From the NCBI RefSeq assembly GCF_003402975.1, contig NZ_QURB01000002.1, forward strand, positions 227,061 through 291,060: DNA of 64,000 nucleotides, read 5' to 3'. The position numbers and the translations under genes are program-made. The notes beneath the pieces were generated by a model. That model had not been told where the DNA came from. It ran no database searches and saw only the letters and a program-made list of their open reading frames with translations. Each line of letters begins with the position of its first letter. Within the stretch, counting starts at the first letter, position 1. Shown one piece after another: positions 1 to 9,928 of the stretch. Source of the stretch: Brumimicrobium aurantiacum. GTDB lineage: Bacteria; Bacteroidota; Bacteroidia; Flavobacteriales_D; Crocinitomicaceae.

Positions 1-427
1 ATTTTTTAAAAAGTGACTTTATACCGAATGATTTTCTCTTCTTTAATACTTGTTTAACTTCAGTAATTTTTTGCATCACTTCAAGAACTTTATGTTCCAA
101 ATTTTCATCTTTTTGAAGGTAGTCAAATGCTCCGTATTTAAGGGCATCAATGGCTGTTTGCATTTCTTCTTGTGCCGAAACCATAACCACAAAAATATTA
201 GGATTATGTCTTTTGATTTTCTTCAATGTTTCAAATCCTGTGTAAATATCCATTTGGTGATCGAGAAATACAATTTTTGGATTTTGGTGAATTTCTAATA
301 AACACTCCATGCCATTTTCAAAGGTGATTACTTCTTCATCTCCATTTGAATTTAATATTTGTTGCATTGCTCCTAAGTGGAATAGATCATCATCTACTAC
401 GAAAATTTTATTGTTCAATGTATTCAT
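1..427 (-). CDS. Response regulator receiver protein (3' end beyond window)
   Basis: The frame opens with ATG at 427 and runs off the left edge with no stop, giving at least 142 residues. The N-terminal part is a CheY-like receiver domain. It starts KIFVVDDD (acidic pocket), has a probable phospho-acceptor Asp in the segment VFLDHQMD, a Ser after the hydrophobic strand (MVSAQEE) and a Lys in YLQKDE. After about residue 120 it becomes Lys-rich and no output domain is visible before the edge, so it could be a single-domain regulator or the start of a longer protein. Its receiver resembles that of the sigma-54 regulator at 4.3-5.7 kb. It lies downstream of the hybrid kinase on the same strand, but a strong terminator separates them, so it is probably transcribed on its own. 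The family call is firm; the partner is inferred. Confidence 0.85.
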   Translation of the reverse strand, partial: MNTLNNKIFVVDDDLFHLGAMQQILNSNGDEEVITFENGMECLLEIHQNPKIVFLDHQMDIYTGFETLKKIKRHNPNIFVVMVSAQEEMQTAIDALKYGAFDYLQKDENLEHKVLEVMQKITEVKQVLKKRKSFGIKSLFKK

Positions 428-556
428 AATTATAATTTTTAGTAATTACGAACAAACCAAAGCTGTGCCGTAAGCTAAACCTCTTGTTTTACAGGGTTTT
501 GAGTTTTTGGCCTCAAAAGAATAATTCCAAAAATCAGTCTAATTCCAAAATATGGA

Positions 557-590
557 AATAAAAAAGGGATAAAATTTTACATTTATCCCT
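557..590 (-). terminator. Rho-independent terminator after the hybrid kinase gene
   Basis: On the minus strand a 9-bp perfect stem (AGGGATAAA with TTTATCCCT) and a short AT loop are followed directly by a T-rich run. It lies 35 bases beyond the hybrid kinase stop codon. Confidence 0.8.
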
Positions 591-624
591 GCTATTGATT
601 CTCCTTATTGTTTTAATTGAAGAA

Positions 625-3600
625 TTACTCTTCGAGTTCATTCACAATTCTTGATAAAGTAGCGGAAAGTTGATTCACCATGTCTTTTACCTCTTGTTGA
701 CTAATTTGTAAGTTTTCTATTTTCTCTAGTTTTCTCACTACGTCTTTCAATGAAGTAATTCCCATTTGATCTATACTTGGTTTTATTTTATGCGCTGTTT
801 TTTCAATTGTTAATACATCATTTTCTTCAAGTGCTTTCTTCAGGATTTCAGTATTTTCTTTAGCAATTGAGATGAAAATAGTAATCATTTTCTTAACAAA
901 TTCTTGATTTCCTCGACTCATTTTTTCAATGGTACTCAAATCATATAATTGTGGAGTAGATTCCCTAAAAGTACTTGAATTTTTCTCAAGGTTTTTTCTA
1001 TTGCTAAATTTATTAGTAAAGGCTAAGTTTAGCACATGTTCGATCTTAATAAAAAAATCTTTCTCATCATAAGGTTTAGTAATGAAGTCATTCATACCTT
1101 TACTTAGATATAATTCAATATCGTGTTTAAATGCATTCGCCGTTAATGCTATGATAGGAGTGTCAATTTTTAATTCCTCTCGAATATAAGTTGTAGCTTC
1201 AACACCATCCATTATCGGCATTTGAATATCCATCAAAACCAAATCAAAGTTTTCATTTTTAATTTTATCAATGGCGATTTGTCCGTTTTCAGCTTCTGTT
1301 GTTTCAAAACCAAGATAATCTAAACTTTGCATTGCAATAAAACGATTCATTTCATTGTCTTCAACCAACAATGCTTTCATTCCTTTAAAGGAATTAGCTT
1401 CAATTTGTTTACTTTTTGATACTAAAAGTTCTTGATTTCCAATAGGTAAGGAGAGGGTGAAACTACAAGTCGTACCTACATTTTTAGTACTTTGAACTTC
1501 CATTTTTCCACCCATTAATTTTATCAAGTCATTGGAAATAGCCATCCCTAATCCTGTACCTTCATATCGTCTTACTGCCGTATTCTGTTCTTGTGAGAAT
1601 TTATCAAATATTCTTGTGACAAAATCCTCTGACATTCCAATTCCTGTATCTGTAATGTCGAATTTTAAACTTTGTGTGTTTTCATTTTCTTCAATTAAAT
1701 CCACAGAAAGAACAATGCTTCCTTTGTCGGTAAACTTAATTGCATTCCCCAATAAGTTAATCAGGACTTGTCTTAAGCGTGTTTCATCTCCTTCTAAAAC
1801 TGGTTTTATAGCTGAATTAATATTAATTTTAAAATCTAGGTTCTTTTCAATGGCTTGAGAATACATGATAGAGTGGACGTTGTATGCCAGTGCACTTGGA
1901 CTAAATGGATTTTTCACAATTTCCATGTCTCCAGATTCTATCTTTGCTATATCGAGTACATTATTTAAAATAGTGAGAAGGTGTTTTGCCGAACTTTCAG
2001 ATTGCTTGACATAAAAGATTTGCTCAATGGTTAAATTTTCTTTTGCCAATTGTCGAATCATTCCTATGATCACATTTAATGGAGTTCTGATTTCATGACT
2101 CATATTTGCTAAGAAAAGTTCTTTCGCTTTTGCAGCAGCTTCAGCAAAATTCTTGGCTTTGGCTAATTCTTGTTCGAGAACTTTTTGTTCTGTAATATCA
2201 AGATGAATCCCAATATTTCCAACCATTTGACCTTTATCATTGTAGTTTGGTGCCCCAGAAACAAACCACCAATGTGGATTTCCATTTTTAGCAGTAACCT
2301 CAACTTCATAGCTATCATATAAAGTAAGGCCTTTATTCTCTCTATTCGCTTTAAGAATCTTTTGTTGCTTTTCATTTAAGAATACAGCTTGTGCTCTTCT
2401 TCCCTTTAATTCATCAAGTGTGTAACCAGACATGTCACAAAAACTTTGATTTGCATAAATGATTACTCCATCTAAATCTACCTCTAACAAACCTAAGTTC
2501 ATATTTGTGATAATATTCCTATATTTTTCTTCTTGAATTCTAAGCTTATTTTCCCATTTCTGTCGGTTGCGAATATTGATAAGCATTTCTCCGAATAATT
2601 GAAGTAATCGTTGTTCTTTGTCGCTGTAATTATGTAATTTTTTTACAGAATCGAAACCAACAAAACCAACGAGTTCTTGATCGTCAAACATCGGAATAGC
2701 TATTAGACTTTTAATTCCTTGAGAATCTAAAATTTCTTTCAAACCTCGGTCTTTTTCCTCTGTCAGATCCTTGACATTTGGTACATAAAAGGCTTCTCCT
2801 TGTTGGTGCGATTCAACCCATTGAGGAAAAAATTCAATAGGCATTTCTTGTAAATTTTCAATTTCAGGATCTACTCCATCGTTACACCATTCATAGGTGT
2901 TGGAGGTCGTTTTCTTAATAAAATCATAATCAAAAATATAGGCTCTATCTGCTGAAACAAAAAGTCCCATTTTCTTCAAGGAATTATTGATTGTATTTTC
3001 AACATCCTTTGGATCTAAATTAATGTAGGTTGAAGCTATATCAATTAAGGATTCTTGTAAGGCTAATTCTTGATCGAGCGTTTCCATTGTTAAACTTTGC
3101 TGTGTTCTATCAATTATAACACCATCTATTCGACAGGGATTATTGTTTTCATCCCTTATGATTTTCCCTTTGTTTCTTAAACACTTTTCTTCTCCGCTTG
3201 AGGTTGTAATTTTATAATTAACATTGAAACTTCCGGTTTTTTCAATTTGATCGTAAATGTAACTTACTAATTTTTCATCTTTAGGAAGAATCACTTTCTT
3301 CCAATATTCCTTTTTATCTAAATTGGACTTAAAATCATTTTCATAGAAAGATTTATAGGAAGGAGTGATGAATATTAGTTCATAGTCTGGTAGGTTAATA
3401 GACCATACCACGTCAGTCATTTCGTTAAAAATACTTTCTAACTTTTGGTTGGAAACATTAAGCGCTTTCTCTTGTTTAATGCTTTTACTTATGTCGCGGA
3501 TATTCGCAATCACAAAACCTTTAGAATTAACCTCTGTATAATTCACTGTAGCTTCAACAGGGTATTTTTTACCGTTAATCTGATTAACATTTTCCCCTCT

Positions 3601-4245
3601 GATTATCACTTGGCCTTTGTTCTTTAATTCATTAACATGGTTTTGCCATTTTATTGGATCTTTTAAGGAGGCCTCAAAATCACTGACATAATAGTCCCTG
3701 ACATTTCGAGGGTCAATTCCTAATCTATCACTCGCCACTTGATTGAGGTAATACATTCTACCATCTTCCTCTGCTATTTGAATGGCGTCTGAATATTGGT
3801 CAATCATTTGTTGCTGTAACTGAAGACGACTTTCTTCTTGAATGTGATAAATTTCCCTTCCCAGTTGATAAACAACCTTATTTAATTCAAAAAACATCTC
3901 TTTGTTAAGTTGCTTTTTCCTTACTAAAACCAACCATCCGTAATTGTCTAATGAGTAACCATAGCAATGTATATCATCAACGCATTTATATATTGGGTCA
4001 TTTTTTTTAGGATCGATTGTATTCGAAAATGAATCTAAACTTGACATCCAATCTGTCCTTGATTTGAAATCTTTCGGTACAACAAAAGGCCATTCCTCAT
4101 CTCTATAAATTGCAACACCGAAACAGTCGAGCTTGCTTAAATACAAATTTAAAACTGAGGGTAGACTATTCGCTAAATTCTTTTCAATTTTCTGATTAAG
4201 TGAGATCTCTAATAAAACCTGTATTTCTAATTTCTCTTTTTCCAT
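625..4245 (-). CDS. Hybrid sensor histidine kinase (PAS-PAS-GAF-PAS-HisKA-HATPase-REC-Hpt)
   Basis: A large, probably cytoplasmic hybrid kinase with no clear membrane segment. Residue numbers here count from an upstream in-frame GTG at 4275, ten codons before the chosen ATG. In order it shows two PAS-like domains (about 155-395), a GAF domain (about 405-590), a third PAS (about 605-730, YANQSFCDMSGYT), the phospho-acceptor helix with SHEIRTPLN (His727), an HATPase with DTGIG and GTGLGMAI, a receiver with MDIQMP (Asp1016), and a C-terminal Hpt with AHKIKPS (His1162). It therefore carries every step of a phosphorelay up to the Hpt. The sigma-54 regulator immediately upstream on the same strand is a natural downstream partner (inference). 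ATG at 4245 was preferred because GTG at 4275 has no obvious advantage. The signal sensed is unknown. Confidence 0.93.
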   Translation of the reverse strand: MEKEKLEIQVLLEISLNQKIEKNLANSLPSVLNLYLSKLDCFGVAIYRDEEWPFVVPKDFKSRTDWMSSLDSFSNTIDPKKNDPIYKCVDDIHCYGYSLDNYGWLVLVRKKQLNKEMFFELNKVVYQLGREIYHIQEESRLQLQQQMIDQYSDAIQIAEEDGRMYYLNQVASDRLGIDPRNVRDYYVSDFEASLKDPIKWQNHVNELKNKGQVIIRGENVNQINGKKYPVEATVNYTEVNSKGFVIANIRDISKSIKQEKALNVSNQKLESIFNEMTDVVWSINLPDYELIFITPSYKSFYENDFKSNLDKKEYWKKVILPKDEKLVSYIYDQIEKTGSFNVNYKITTSSGEEKCLRNKGKIIRDENNNPCRIDGVIIDRTQQSLTMETLDQELALQESLIDIASTYINLDPKDVENTINNSLKKMGLFVSADRAYIFDYDFIKKTTSNTYEWCNDGVDPEIENLQEMPIEFFPQWVESHQQGEAFYVPNVKDLTEEKDRGLKEILDSQGIKSLIAIPMFDDQELVGFVGFDSVKKLHNYSDKEQRLLQLFGEMLINIRNRQKWENKLRIQEEKYRNIITNMNLGLLEVDLDGVIIYANQSFCDMSGYTLDELKGRRAQAVFLNEKQQKILKANRENKGLTLYDSYEVEVTAKNGNPHWWFVSGAPNYNDKGQMVGNIGIHLDITEQKVLEQELAKAKNFAEAAAKAKELFLANMSHEIRTPLNVIIGMIRQLAKENLTIEQIFYVKQSESSAKHLLTILNNVLDIAKIESGDMEIVKNPFSPSALAYNVHSIMYSQAIEKNLDFKININSAIKPVLEGDETRLRQVLINLLGNAIKFTDKGSIVLSVDLIEENENTQSLKFDITDTGIGMSEDFVTRIFDKFSQEQNTAVRRYEGTGLGMAISNDLIKLMGGKMEVQSTKNVGTTCSFTLSLPIGNQELLVSKSKQIEANSFKGMKALLVEDNEMNRFIAMQSLDYLGFETTEAENGQIAIDKIKNENFDLVLMDIQMPIMDGVEATTYIREELKIDTPIIALTANAFKHDIELYLSKGMNDFITKPYDEKDFFIKIEHVLNLAFTNKFSNRKNLEKNSSTFRESTPQLYDLSTIEKMSRGNQEFVKKMITIFISIAKENTEILKKALEENDVLTIEKTAHKIKPSIDQMGITSLKDVVRKLEKIENLQISQQEVKDMVNQLSATLSRIVNELEE

Positions 4246-4340
4246 TGTCCTGCAACTATTGTATATATCAAGCACTGAATTGTTTTGAATTGATTCAATC
4301 CTTTGACGGAGTAAATTTTTATCCGTTAAATATCGTGTTT

Positions 4341-5696
4341 CTATTTACGATTAATCTCTCCACTTTTAATAAGGTTATATATTTTCGATTTTCCTATATC
4401 GAGTTTTTCTGCAACTACAAGCACATTATCGTCGTATTTCTCTAGATAATGCGAGATAATTTCAACTTCGTAGGCTTTTAGTGTTTTTTCTTTATCAGAA
4501 TAAGGGGAGGAATTAGTGACTTCATAAAAGGTTAAATCTTTTTCTTCAATAATGTTTTCATCAGCCATCACACAGGCTAAATCAAGGGCAGCCTTCAATT
4601 CTCTTACATTTCCAGGCCATTCGTATTTTTGTAATTTTGTTTTCGCTTCGCTGCTTAATTTTATTGGTTTAACCTTGTTGATTGAAACATATTCATCGAT
4701 GAAATACTTTGCCAAAATAATAATATCCTGATCTCTCTTTCTTAATGGGGGAAGTTCAATGGGTAAACCTACTGTCCTAAAAAACAAATCTTCTCTAAAA
4801 TTTCCTTCTTTAACTTCTTCAGGTAAGTTTCTATGGGTTGCTGAAATCAGTCGAATATCAACTTTTATAGGTTTATTTCCACCTACACGAACAACTTCTC
4901 TTTCTTGTAAAACCCTAAGTAATTTACTCTGTAGCGTTAAGTCCATTTCGCCAATTTCATCTAAGAATAGCGTACCGCCCTGTGCTTGTTCAAATTTTCC
5001 AATTTTAGTTCCTGTAGCTCCAGTAAATGCTCCTTTTTCATGACCAAATAATTCAGACTCAGCAAGTTCTTTTGGAATTGCTCCCATATTCACTGCTACA
5101 AATGGCTTTTTCTTTCGATTACTATTGAAATGAATGGCTTTGGCGTAAACTTCTTTCCCCGTTCCTGTTTCACCAGAAATGGAAACATTTATGTTAGAGT
5201 TAATGGCTTTTTGAAGTAATTTAAAAGTCTTTTTAATGGCATCACTTTGGCCTATTATGGTATTCTCAAAACTGTATTTTTGACCTAACTGTTCTTTAAG
5301 TTCCTCAACTTCTTGGCGTAAATTTAAATTCTCACGAATGTTTATGATTGATTTCCAGAGTATTTCTTTCGTGTTATCATTCTTTATAATATAATCTTTT
5401 GCACCTGCTTTGAGTAATTCTACAGCAACACTTATTTCTTCTTGGGCACTAATTACAATAACGGGAATGTTGTTGTTAAATGCATTTATTTCCTTAATTA
5501 GTTTGTTACCACTAATATCAGGTAAACCAAAATCCATACAGATCAAATCAGGTTTTTTATATAGATTACGAATGAGATCCTTCCCTGAAGTATAAAGTTC
5601 AAGATCGTAATCTGGGTTCATACTTAGGTGGTGTTGTAGAATTTGACCATACCAAGGGTCATCTTCTACAATGTATATTTTGAAATTTTGTTTCAT
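4341..5696 (-). CDS. Sigma-54-dependent response regulator (NtrC family)
   Basis: An NtrC-type activator of 451 residues. The N-terminal receiver has VEDDP and the phospho-acceptor Asp in ICMDFGLPD. A central AAA+ domain has Walker A GETGTGKE, the sigma-54-contacting GAFTGA loop, Walker B LFLDEIGEM and the arginine-finger region. The short C-terminal Fis-like helix-turn-helix ends VVAEKLDIGKSKIYNLIKSG. The intact GAFTGA loop means it should act with RpoN. The start is taken at ATG 5696, because the upstream in-frame start is a TTG six codons earlier. It lies about 95 bases upstream of the hybrid kinase on the same strand, so the two probably form an operon and a cognate pair (inference). Its targets cannot be read from this window. 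Confidence 0.93.
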   Translation of the reverse strand: MKQNFKIYIVEDDPWYGQILQHHLSMNPDYDLELYTSGKDLIRNLYKKPDLICMDFGLPDISGNKLIKEINAFNNNIPVIVISAQEEISVAVELLKAGAKDYIIKNDNTKEILWKSIINIRENLNLRQEVEELKEQLGQKYSFENTIIGQSDAIKKTFKLLQKAINSNINVSISGETGTGKEVYAKAIHFNSNRKKKPFVAVNMGAIPKELAESELFGHEKGAFTGATGTKIGKFEQAQGGTLFLDEIGEMDLTLQSKLLRVLQEREVVRVGGNKPIKVDIRLISATHRNLPEEVKEGNFREDLFFRTVGLPIELPPLRKRDQDIIILAKYFIDEYVSINKVKPIKLSSEAKTKLQKYEWPGNVRELKAALDLACVMADENIIEEKDLTFYEVTNSSPYSDKEKTLKAYEVEIISHYLEKYDDNVLVVAEKLDIGKSKIYNLIKSGEINRK

Positions 5697-6106
5697 AAAG
5701 TAGGTGTATTTCAATTTGTAAGACAGTTTTTAGATCTATTCTTAAAACTGCTTAAAAATTCTATGGTTAAAGATAATAAAAATTGTAGTTGAAGTCTACT
5801 TTTTCTCAAACTAATCCATTCAATAGGTCATCATAAATGGACAATAGTAGTGTTTTACAGTTACAAGTTTTAAATATTTTGATTTCAAATAATTGTATAT
5901 CTGCCCAAAATAAGGTATTGCTTTATAAAATTTGCGATCACCTTTTATTTTTATTCAGTGATGTGTGAGAAGAGCCCCAATTATATGAATGAGTGCAATG
6001 ATCATTTAAATGAAATCATCAAATTTGAGAGTAATGCCAAAACACTTTTAATGCTATTACTTAAAGTTATTGTATCACAACTCGTAATTAAAATATTCGT
6101 GAATAT
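5697..6106. other. Intergenic gap, no gene recognised
   Basis: About 400 AT-rich bases between the sigma-54 regulator and the end of prfC. The region must hold the regulator's promoter. No RNA gene, strong hairpin or credible coding frame was seen; the one short forward frame here overlaps prfC out of phase. Confidence 0.5.
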
Positions 6107-7696
6107 TTATTTTACCTTAAACTCACTTGTCTTATGGAAAGTGATTTCAGGATAATCTCTCTCCGCCATTTCAAGTAAGAAAGAAGTTTCGGCTAAGAAA
6201 ACTAAATTCCCGTCTTTATCTTTGGCGATGTTCCCGACTTTTGCTTTTTGGAATTTTTCAAGTTCAGCTGGAATGTCTGAAGTTATCCAACATGCTTTGT
6301 GGTAATTCATTGGAGTGAATGAACACTTTGCACCATATTCGTGGAGTAAACGGTATAAAATGACATCAAACTGTAGTTGACCTACCGTACCAATTATCTT
6401 ACGACTACCAGGTTCTTGAATAAACATTTGCGCAACTCCTTCATCCATCAACTGACGAATTCCTTTGTCTAATTGCTTAGATTTCATAGGGTCGTTATTT
6501 CGCAGTTCTTGGAAGAACTCAGGAGAGAAAGAAGGAATACCTACAAAGTTAAAGTCTTTTCCTTCTGTTAATGTATCTCCAATTTTGAAATTACCTGTAT
6601 CGTATAAACCAATAACATCTCCTGGATAAGCCTCGTCAACAATACTCTTATCCTGGGCCATAAATGAGGTAGGATTGGCAAATTTTATCTTTTTAGAATT
6701 TCTTACGTGTTTGTAAAAAGTATTTCTTTGGAATTTACCAGAAACGATTCTTAAAAAGGCAATTCTATCTCTGTGGTTAGGATCTAAATTGGCATGTATT
6801 TTAAATACAAATCCTGAAAATTTAGAATTTTCTGGTTCTATGAATTGATCATCAGTATCACGTCCACGTGGAGAAGGGGAGATCTCAACAAAGGCTTCTA
6901 AAAGTTCCCTAACTCCAAAGTTGTTTACCGCACTTCCAAAGAATACTGGAGCAACTTTTCCACTTAAATAATCCTCTTGATTGAATGAATCGTAAACACC
7001 ATCAACTAATTCAACTTCTTCACGTAATTCATTGGCCGATTTATCTCCGATAATCTCATCTAATTCTGGATCACTTAAATCTTTAAATTTCACCAACTCT
7101 TCACTAATTCCTGTTTTGTTGGCGTTGAATAAACTCAATTCATTTTGGTACATATTATACACCCCTTTGAATTCATCTCCCATCCCGATTGGCCAAGCTA
7201 GAGGTCGAACTTTGATGTCTAGTTTTTCTTCTATTTCATCTAAAACGTCAAAGGCATCCATACCATATCGGTCCATTTTATTAATGAATACAATAACTGG
7301 AGTGTTTCTCATTCGACAAACTTCCATTAGTTTCTCCGTTTGACTTTCCACACCGCTTGCATTGTCAATTACCAAAATGACACTATCAACAGCCGTTAAT
7401 GTTCTGTAGGTATCTTCAGCAAAATCCTTGTGACCAGGAGTATCCAGAATATTTATGTGTTTTTCGCGGTAATCAAAAGCCATAACAGAAGTCGCAACAG
7501 AAATACCACGTTGCTTTTCAATTTCCATAAAATCGGAAGTAGCAGTTTTCTTAATCTTGTTACTCTTTACAGCACCTGCTGTTTGAATCGCTCCACCAAA
7601 AAGTAATAGTTTTTCAGTCAAAGTGGTCTTACCCGCATCAGGGTGAGCAATAATTCCAAACGTTCGTCTTTTTTCTATTTCTTTTTGATTTGTCAT
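6107..7696 (-). CDS. prfC: Peptide chain release factor 3
   Basis: RF3 is a translational GTPase that removes RF1/RF2 from the ribosome after peptide release. The sequence shows G1 [10 protein letters not shown], the switch region with [13 protein letters not shown]3 DTPGHKDF, G4 NKMDR, and the RF3-type C-terminal half ([17 protein letters not shown]). From ATG 7696 it is 529 residues, the usual RF3 length. An upstream in-frame extension of 22 residues is low in similarity to the family and overlaps the divergent promoter region, so it was not used. It is divergent from the L,D-transpeptidase-like gene. Confidence 0.97.
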   Translation of the reverse strand: MTNQKEIEKRRTFGIIAHPDAGKTTLTEKLLLFGGAIQTAGAVKSNKIKKTATSDFMEIEKQRGISVATSVMAFDYREKHINILDTPGHKDFAEDTYRTLTAVDSVILVIDNASGVESQTEKLMEVCRMRNTPVIVFINKMDRYGMDAFDVLDEIEEKLDIKVRPLAWPIGMGDEFKGVYNMYQNELSLFNANKTGISEELVKFKDLSDPELDEIIGDKSANELREEVELVDGVYDSFNQEDYLSGKVAPVFFGSAVNNFGVRELLEAFVEISPSPRGRDTDDQFIEPENSKFSGFVFKIHANLDPNHRDRIAFLRIVSGKFQRNTFYKHVRNSKKIKFANPTSFMAQDKSIVDEAYPGDVIGLYDTGNFKIGDTLTEGKDFNFVGIPSFSPEFFQELRNNDPMKSKQLDKGIRQLMDEGVAQMFIQEPGSRKIIGTVGQLQFDVILYRLLHEYGAKCSFTPMNYHKACWITSDIPAELEKFQKAKVGNIAKDKDGNLVFLAETSFLLEMAERDYPEITFHKTSEFKVK

Positions 7697-7742
7697 AAAT
7701 ATCGGGGCATTAGTCGAATAGCTGAAAATACTATCCAATTTC

Positions 7743-7775
7743 TTGGGCAAATGTAGTGACAATTTCTTATTTTTG
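7743..7775 (+). promoter_or_regulatory. Bacteroidota-type promoter for the L,D-transpeptidase-like gene
   Basis: TTG at 7743, a 22-base spacer and TATTTTTG at 7768-7775 match the TTG/TAnnTTTG form. The ATG follows 7 bases after the box, so the mRNA would have almost no leader. Confidence 0.5.
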
Positions 7776-7782
7776 CCCCGCT

Positions 7783-8565
7783 ATGCTCAATAAAATACCC
7801 CTTCAATTTATAGTATTGCTTAGTGCTGTTGTACTATTATTTGGATTTACAAATGAAAAGCACAATAAAATTGTTAGTTCGTCATTCTTGCATTCAGAAG
7901 AATTGAAAGATACCATGACAGTCAAAAACATGGGTGGTGGAGATCATAATTGGGAGCAAAGTATCTATGAAAATTACCAAAGCTTGAACGATACAACACT
8001 CGATTTTAATGCTTTTTATTATGGTCTAAAAGGATTTTATCGTTTAAAAGAACAAGAAGACTTCTATAATGACTCTATTTTAACCATTGTAGATTTTACC
8101 CAACATTCATCTCAAAAACGCATGTATATTATCAATGTCAATACTTTTGAGTTGAAATTAAAAACCCTTTGTGCACATGGAAAGAATACTGGAGGAGCTA
8201 TGGCAAGAAAGTTTTCTAATATAAGCGGTAGTTTACAGAGTAGTCTAGGATTTTTTAGAACTGCTGAAACATATAGAGGTAAATTCGATTATGCGTTAAG
8301 GTTAGACGGTTTAGAAGAGTCTAATTCAAAAGCACGTGCTAGGGGAATAGTTATTCATGGAGCTGATTATGCAACAGAGGATTTTATTCAAAGAAACAAT
8401 GGTGTTCTTGGTCGTAGTTTTGGATGTCCAGCTTTACCAAAGGAAAGTGCTTCAACTATTATTGATATCATCAAGAATGGTTCTTGTTTCTTTATTTATT
8501 CAGATAACCTAAATTATTTAGGAAGTTCGGAGCTCATCAATAATGAAGACAGTCTAAATGGATAG
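7783..8565 (+). CDS. Secreted murein L,D-transpeptidase catalytic-domain protein (YkuD_2-like)
   Basis: The chosen ATG at 7783 gives 260 residues with an N-terminal hydrophobic signal segment (IPLQFIVLLSAVVLLFGF). The C-terminal part carries the family pattern IVIHGADY followed by RSFGCPALP, where Cys215 is the expected catalytic cysteine and the preceding His the base. Proteins of this type form or remodel 3-3 crosslinks in peptidoglycan, or hydrolyse related bonds, in the periplasm. The mid-region (MYIINVNTFELKLKTLCAHGKNTGG) also fits the YkuD_2 pattern. The family call rests on the HG...GCP signature; the precise reaction is not proven. Confidence 0.85.
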   Translation: MLNKIPLQFIVLLSAVVLLFGFTNEKHNKIVSSSFLHSEELKDTMTVKNMGGGDHNWEQSIYENYQSLNDTTLDFNAFYYGLKGFYRLKEQEDFYNDSILTIVDFTQHSSQKRMYIINVNTFELKLKTLCAHGKNTGGAMARKFSNISGSLQSSLGFFRTAETYRGKFDYALRLDGLEESNSKARARGIVIHGADYATEDFIQRNNGVLGRSFGCPALPKESASTIIDIIKNGSCFFIYSDNLNYLGSSELINNEDSLNG

Positions 8566-8757
8566 TCAATTAATTGATTTTAGAGATGTAAGTTTTACAT
8601 TTTTCATCCAAAATCTATATTTTTCTTCAAAACCTGTGTGTACATAGTATTCATCGGTGAGCCAATGAGAATAGGGGGTGGATCGTTTTATTACTGAAAA
8701 TCAATATGAAGAGAGTGTTAATTTATTCTCTATATCGGAATTAAATAGATGTATTCC

Positions 8758-8788
8758 TTGCATAGTAGAAAGTCTAGATGTATATTTG
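8758..8788 (+). promoter_or_regulatory. Promoter of the cold-shock gene
   Basis: TTG at 8758-8760, a 20-base spacer and TATATTTG at 8781-8788 is a near-perfect Bacteroidota primary-sigma promoter. The mRNA leader would be about 20 bases, with no room for a long cold-shock 5' UTR. Confidence 0.7.
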
Positions 8789-8811
8789 TACTTTATTTTT
8801 AATTATTTATT

Positions 8812-9003
8812 ATGCCACAAGGAACAGTTAAGTTTTTTAACACAGAGAAAGGGTTCGGATTTATCGTACCAGAAGAAGGAAATGATGTATTCGTACACGC
8901 AAACGGTCTAATTGACGAAATTCGTGAAGACGATAAAGTTGAATTCGACGTTGAAGAGGGAAGAAAAGGATTAAACGCTGTTAACGTTAAAGTTATCGGT
9001 TAG
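8812..9003 (+). CDS. Cold-shock domain protein (CspA-like)
   Basis: A 63-residue protein that is a single cold-shock domain. It starts MPQGTVKFFN, has RNP-1 KGFGFI and RNP-2 VFVHA, and ends in the usual RKGLNAVNV. Such proteins bind single-stranded RNA or DNA and act as RNA chaperones. It has its own strong promoter and a terminator right after the stop, so it is monocistronic. A larger protein with the same domain is encoded at 55.8 kb. Confidence 0.96.
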   Translation: MPQGTVKFFNTEKGFGFIVPEEGNDVFVHANGLIDEIREDDKVEFDVEEGRKGLNAVNVKVIG

Positions 9004-9027
9004 TATATAATTTATTTTAAGTACTCT

Positions 9028-9056
9028 AAAAGGCTATCGTTTTACGGTAGCCTTTT
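9028..9056 (+). terminator. Terminator after the cold-shock gene
   Basis: A 13-bp stem (AAAAGGCTATCGT with ACGGTAGCCTTTT, one G-U pair) and a 3-base loop, followed by ATTTTT. It lies 25 bases after the stop codon. Confidence 0.85.
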
Positions 9057-9138
9057 ATTTTTGTCTAAACTTTAATATTACGGTCAATAGTTTTTAACTT
9101 TTTATTTAAAATCATTCTAATTAAGAAGAATAATATCT

Positions 9139-9146
9139 TATATTTG
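9139..9146 (+). promoter_or_regulatory. -7 box of the LuxR-type regulator gene
   Basis: TATATTTG ends only 5 bases before the ATG at 9152, so transcription would start at or next to the start codon. No clear TTG at the -33 position was found. Confidence 0.45.
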
Positions 9147-9151
9147 CCCCT

Positions 9152-9826
9152 ATGAAAGTAATCATAGCAGATAGTAATGATATTGTTCGTGCAGGATTGA
9201 ACGCTATTCTTTCTTCCGATCCATTGATACAAGTTGTTGATGAAGCAGTAAGTGGAGAAGAATTGCTTAAAGATTTGAAAGCGAAAAGTGCTGATGTGAT
9301 TTTACTTGATTATACAGCACCTAACTTTTCAATTGATATTATTCCAAAGATTCTTTCTTCAGATAAACGATTAAAGATTGTTGCCATTACTCCAGAACAA
9401 AATCCATCTGTTATTTTAGATGCACTGAAATCAGGTGTGATGAGTTATATTAAGAAAGACTGTGATATTCCAGAAATATTGTCTTCTGTTAAAGAGACTT
9501 CTAATGGGAATAAGTTTTTCTGTGGTCAAATTTTAGATTCTATTCGCAAAGCATCTATTGACGTTGATGACCTTAATCATGAAGGTTTTTCTTGTGAACC
9601 AGTTTTACTTTCAGAAAGAGAATTGGAAATCATTAAGTATATCGCAGAAGGGAATACCAATGCTCAAATTGCTGATGTACTGTGTTTGAGTCCGCATACC
9701 ATTACGACACACCGTAAAAACATTATGGCAAAATTAGGGACTAAAAATACTGCCGGTATTGTGATGTATGCAGTGAAATCGAACTTGGTGAGTCCAAATA
9801 AGTTCTTGTTTACAAGAGATGTTTAA
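9152..9826 (+). CDS. LuxR/NarL-family response regulator
   Basis: A 224-residue two-domain regulator. The receiver (1-120) has IIADSND, the acceptor Asp in VILLDYTAP and a Lys in YIKKDCD. A NarL-type helix-turn-helix (about 150-212) reads LSERELEIIKYIAEGNTNAQ, then IADVLCLSPHTITTHRKNI. No histidine kinase gene is adjacent, so its partner is elsewhere; orphan regulators of this kind are common in Bacteroidota. It appears to be expressed from its own, possibly leaderless, promoter. Confidence 0.93.
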   Translation: MKVIIADSNDIVRAGLNAILSSDPLIQVVDEAVSGEELLKDLKAKSADVILLDYTAPNFSIDIIPKILSSDKRLKIVAITPEQNPSVILDALKSGVMSYIKKDCDIPEILSSVKETSNGNKFFCGQILDSIRKASIDVDDLNHEGFSCEPVLLSERELEIIKYIAEGNTNAQIADVLCLSPHTITTHRKNIMAKLGTKNTAGIVMYAVKSNLVSPNKFLFTRDV

Positions 9827-9928
9827 CGAATCATTCCCTTTTTTCATTGCTTTTCAATTTTTGTATTTGATTAGTTATGTCTTCATTATATTTACTTCTA
9901 GGTTTTAAATTTTTGATAATATTGAGTC

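Noticed and set aside
5958-6155. A 65-codon forward frame before prfC
   Set aside because: It overlaps the prfC 3' end on the other strand and has no recognisable features.
8678-8911. A forward frame running into the cold-shock gene in another phase
   Set aside because: It overlaps the cold-shock gene out of frame and spans its promoter; cold-shock coding is certain.
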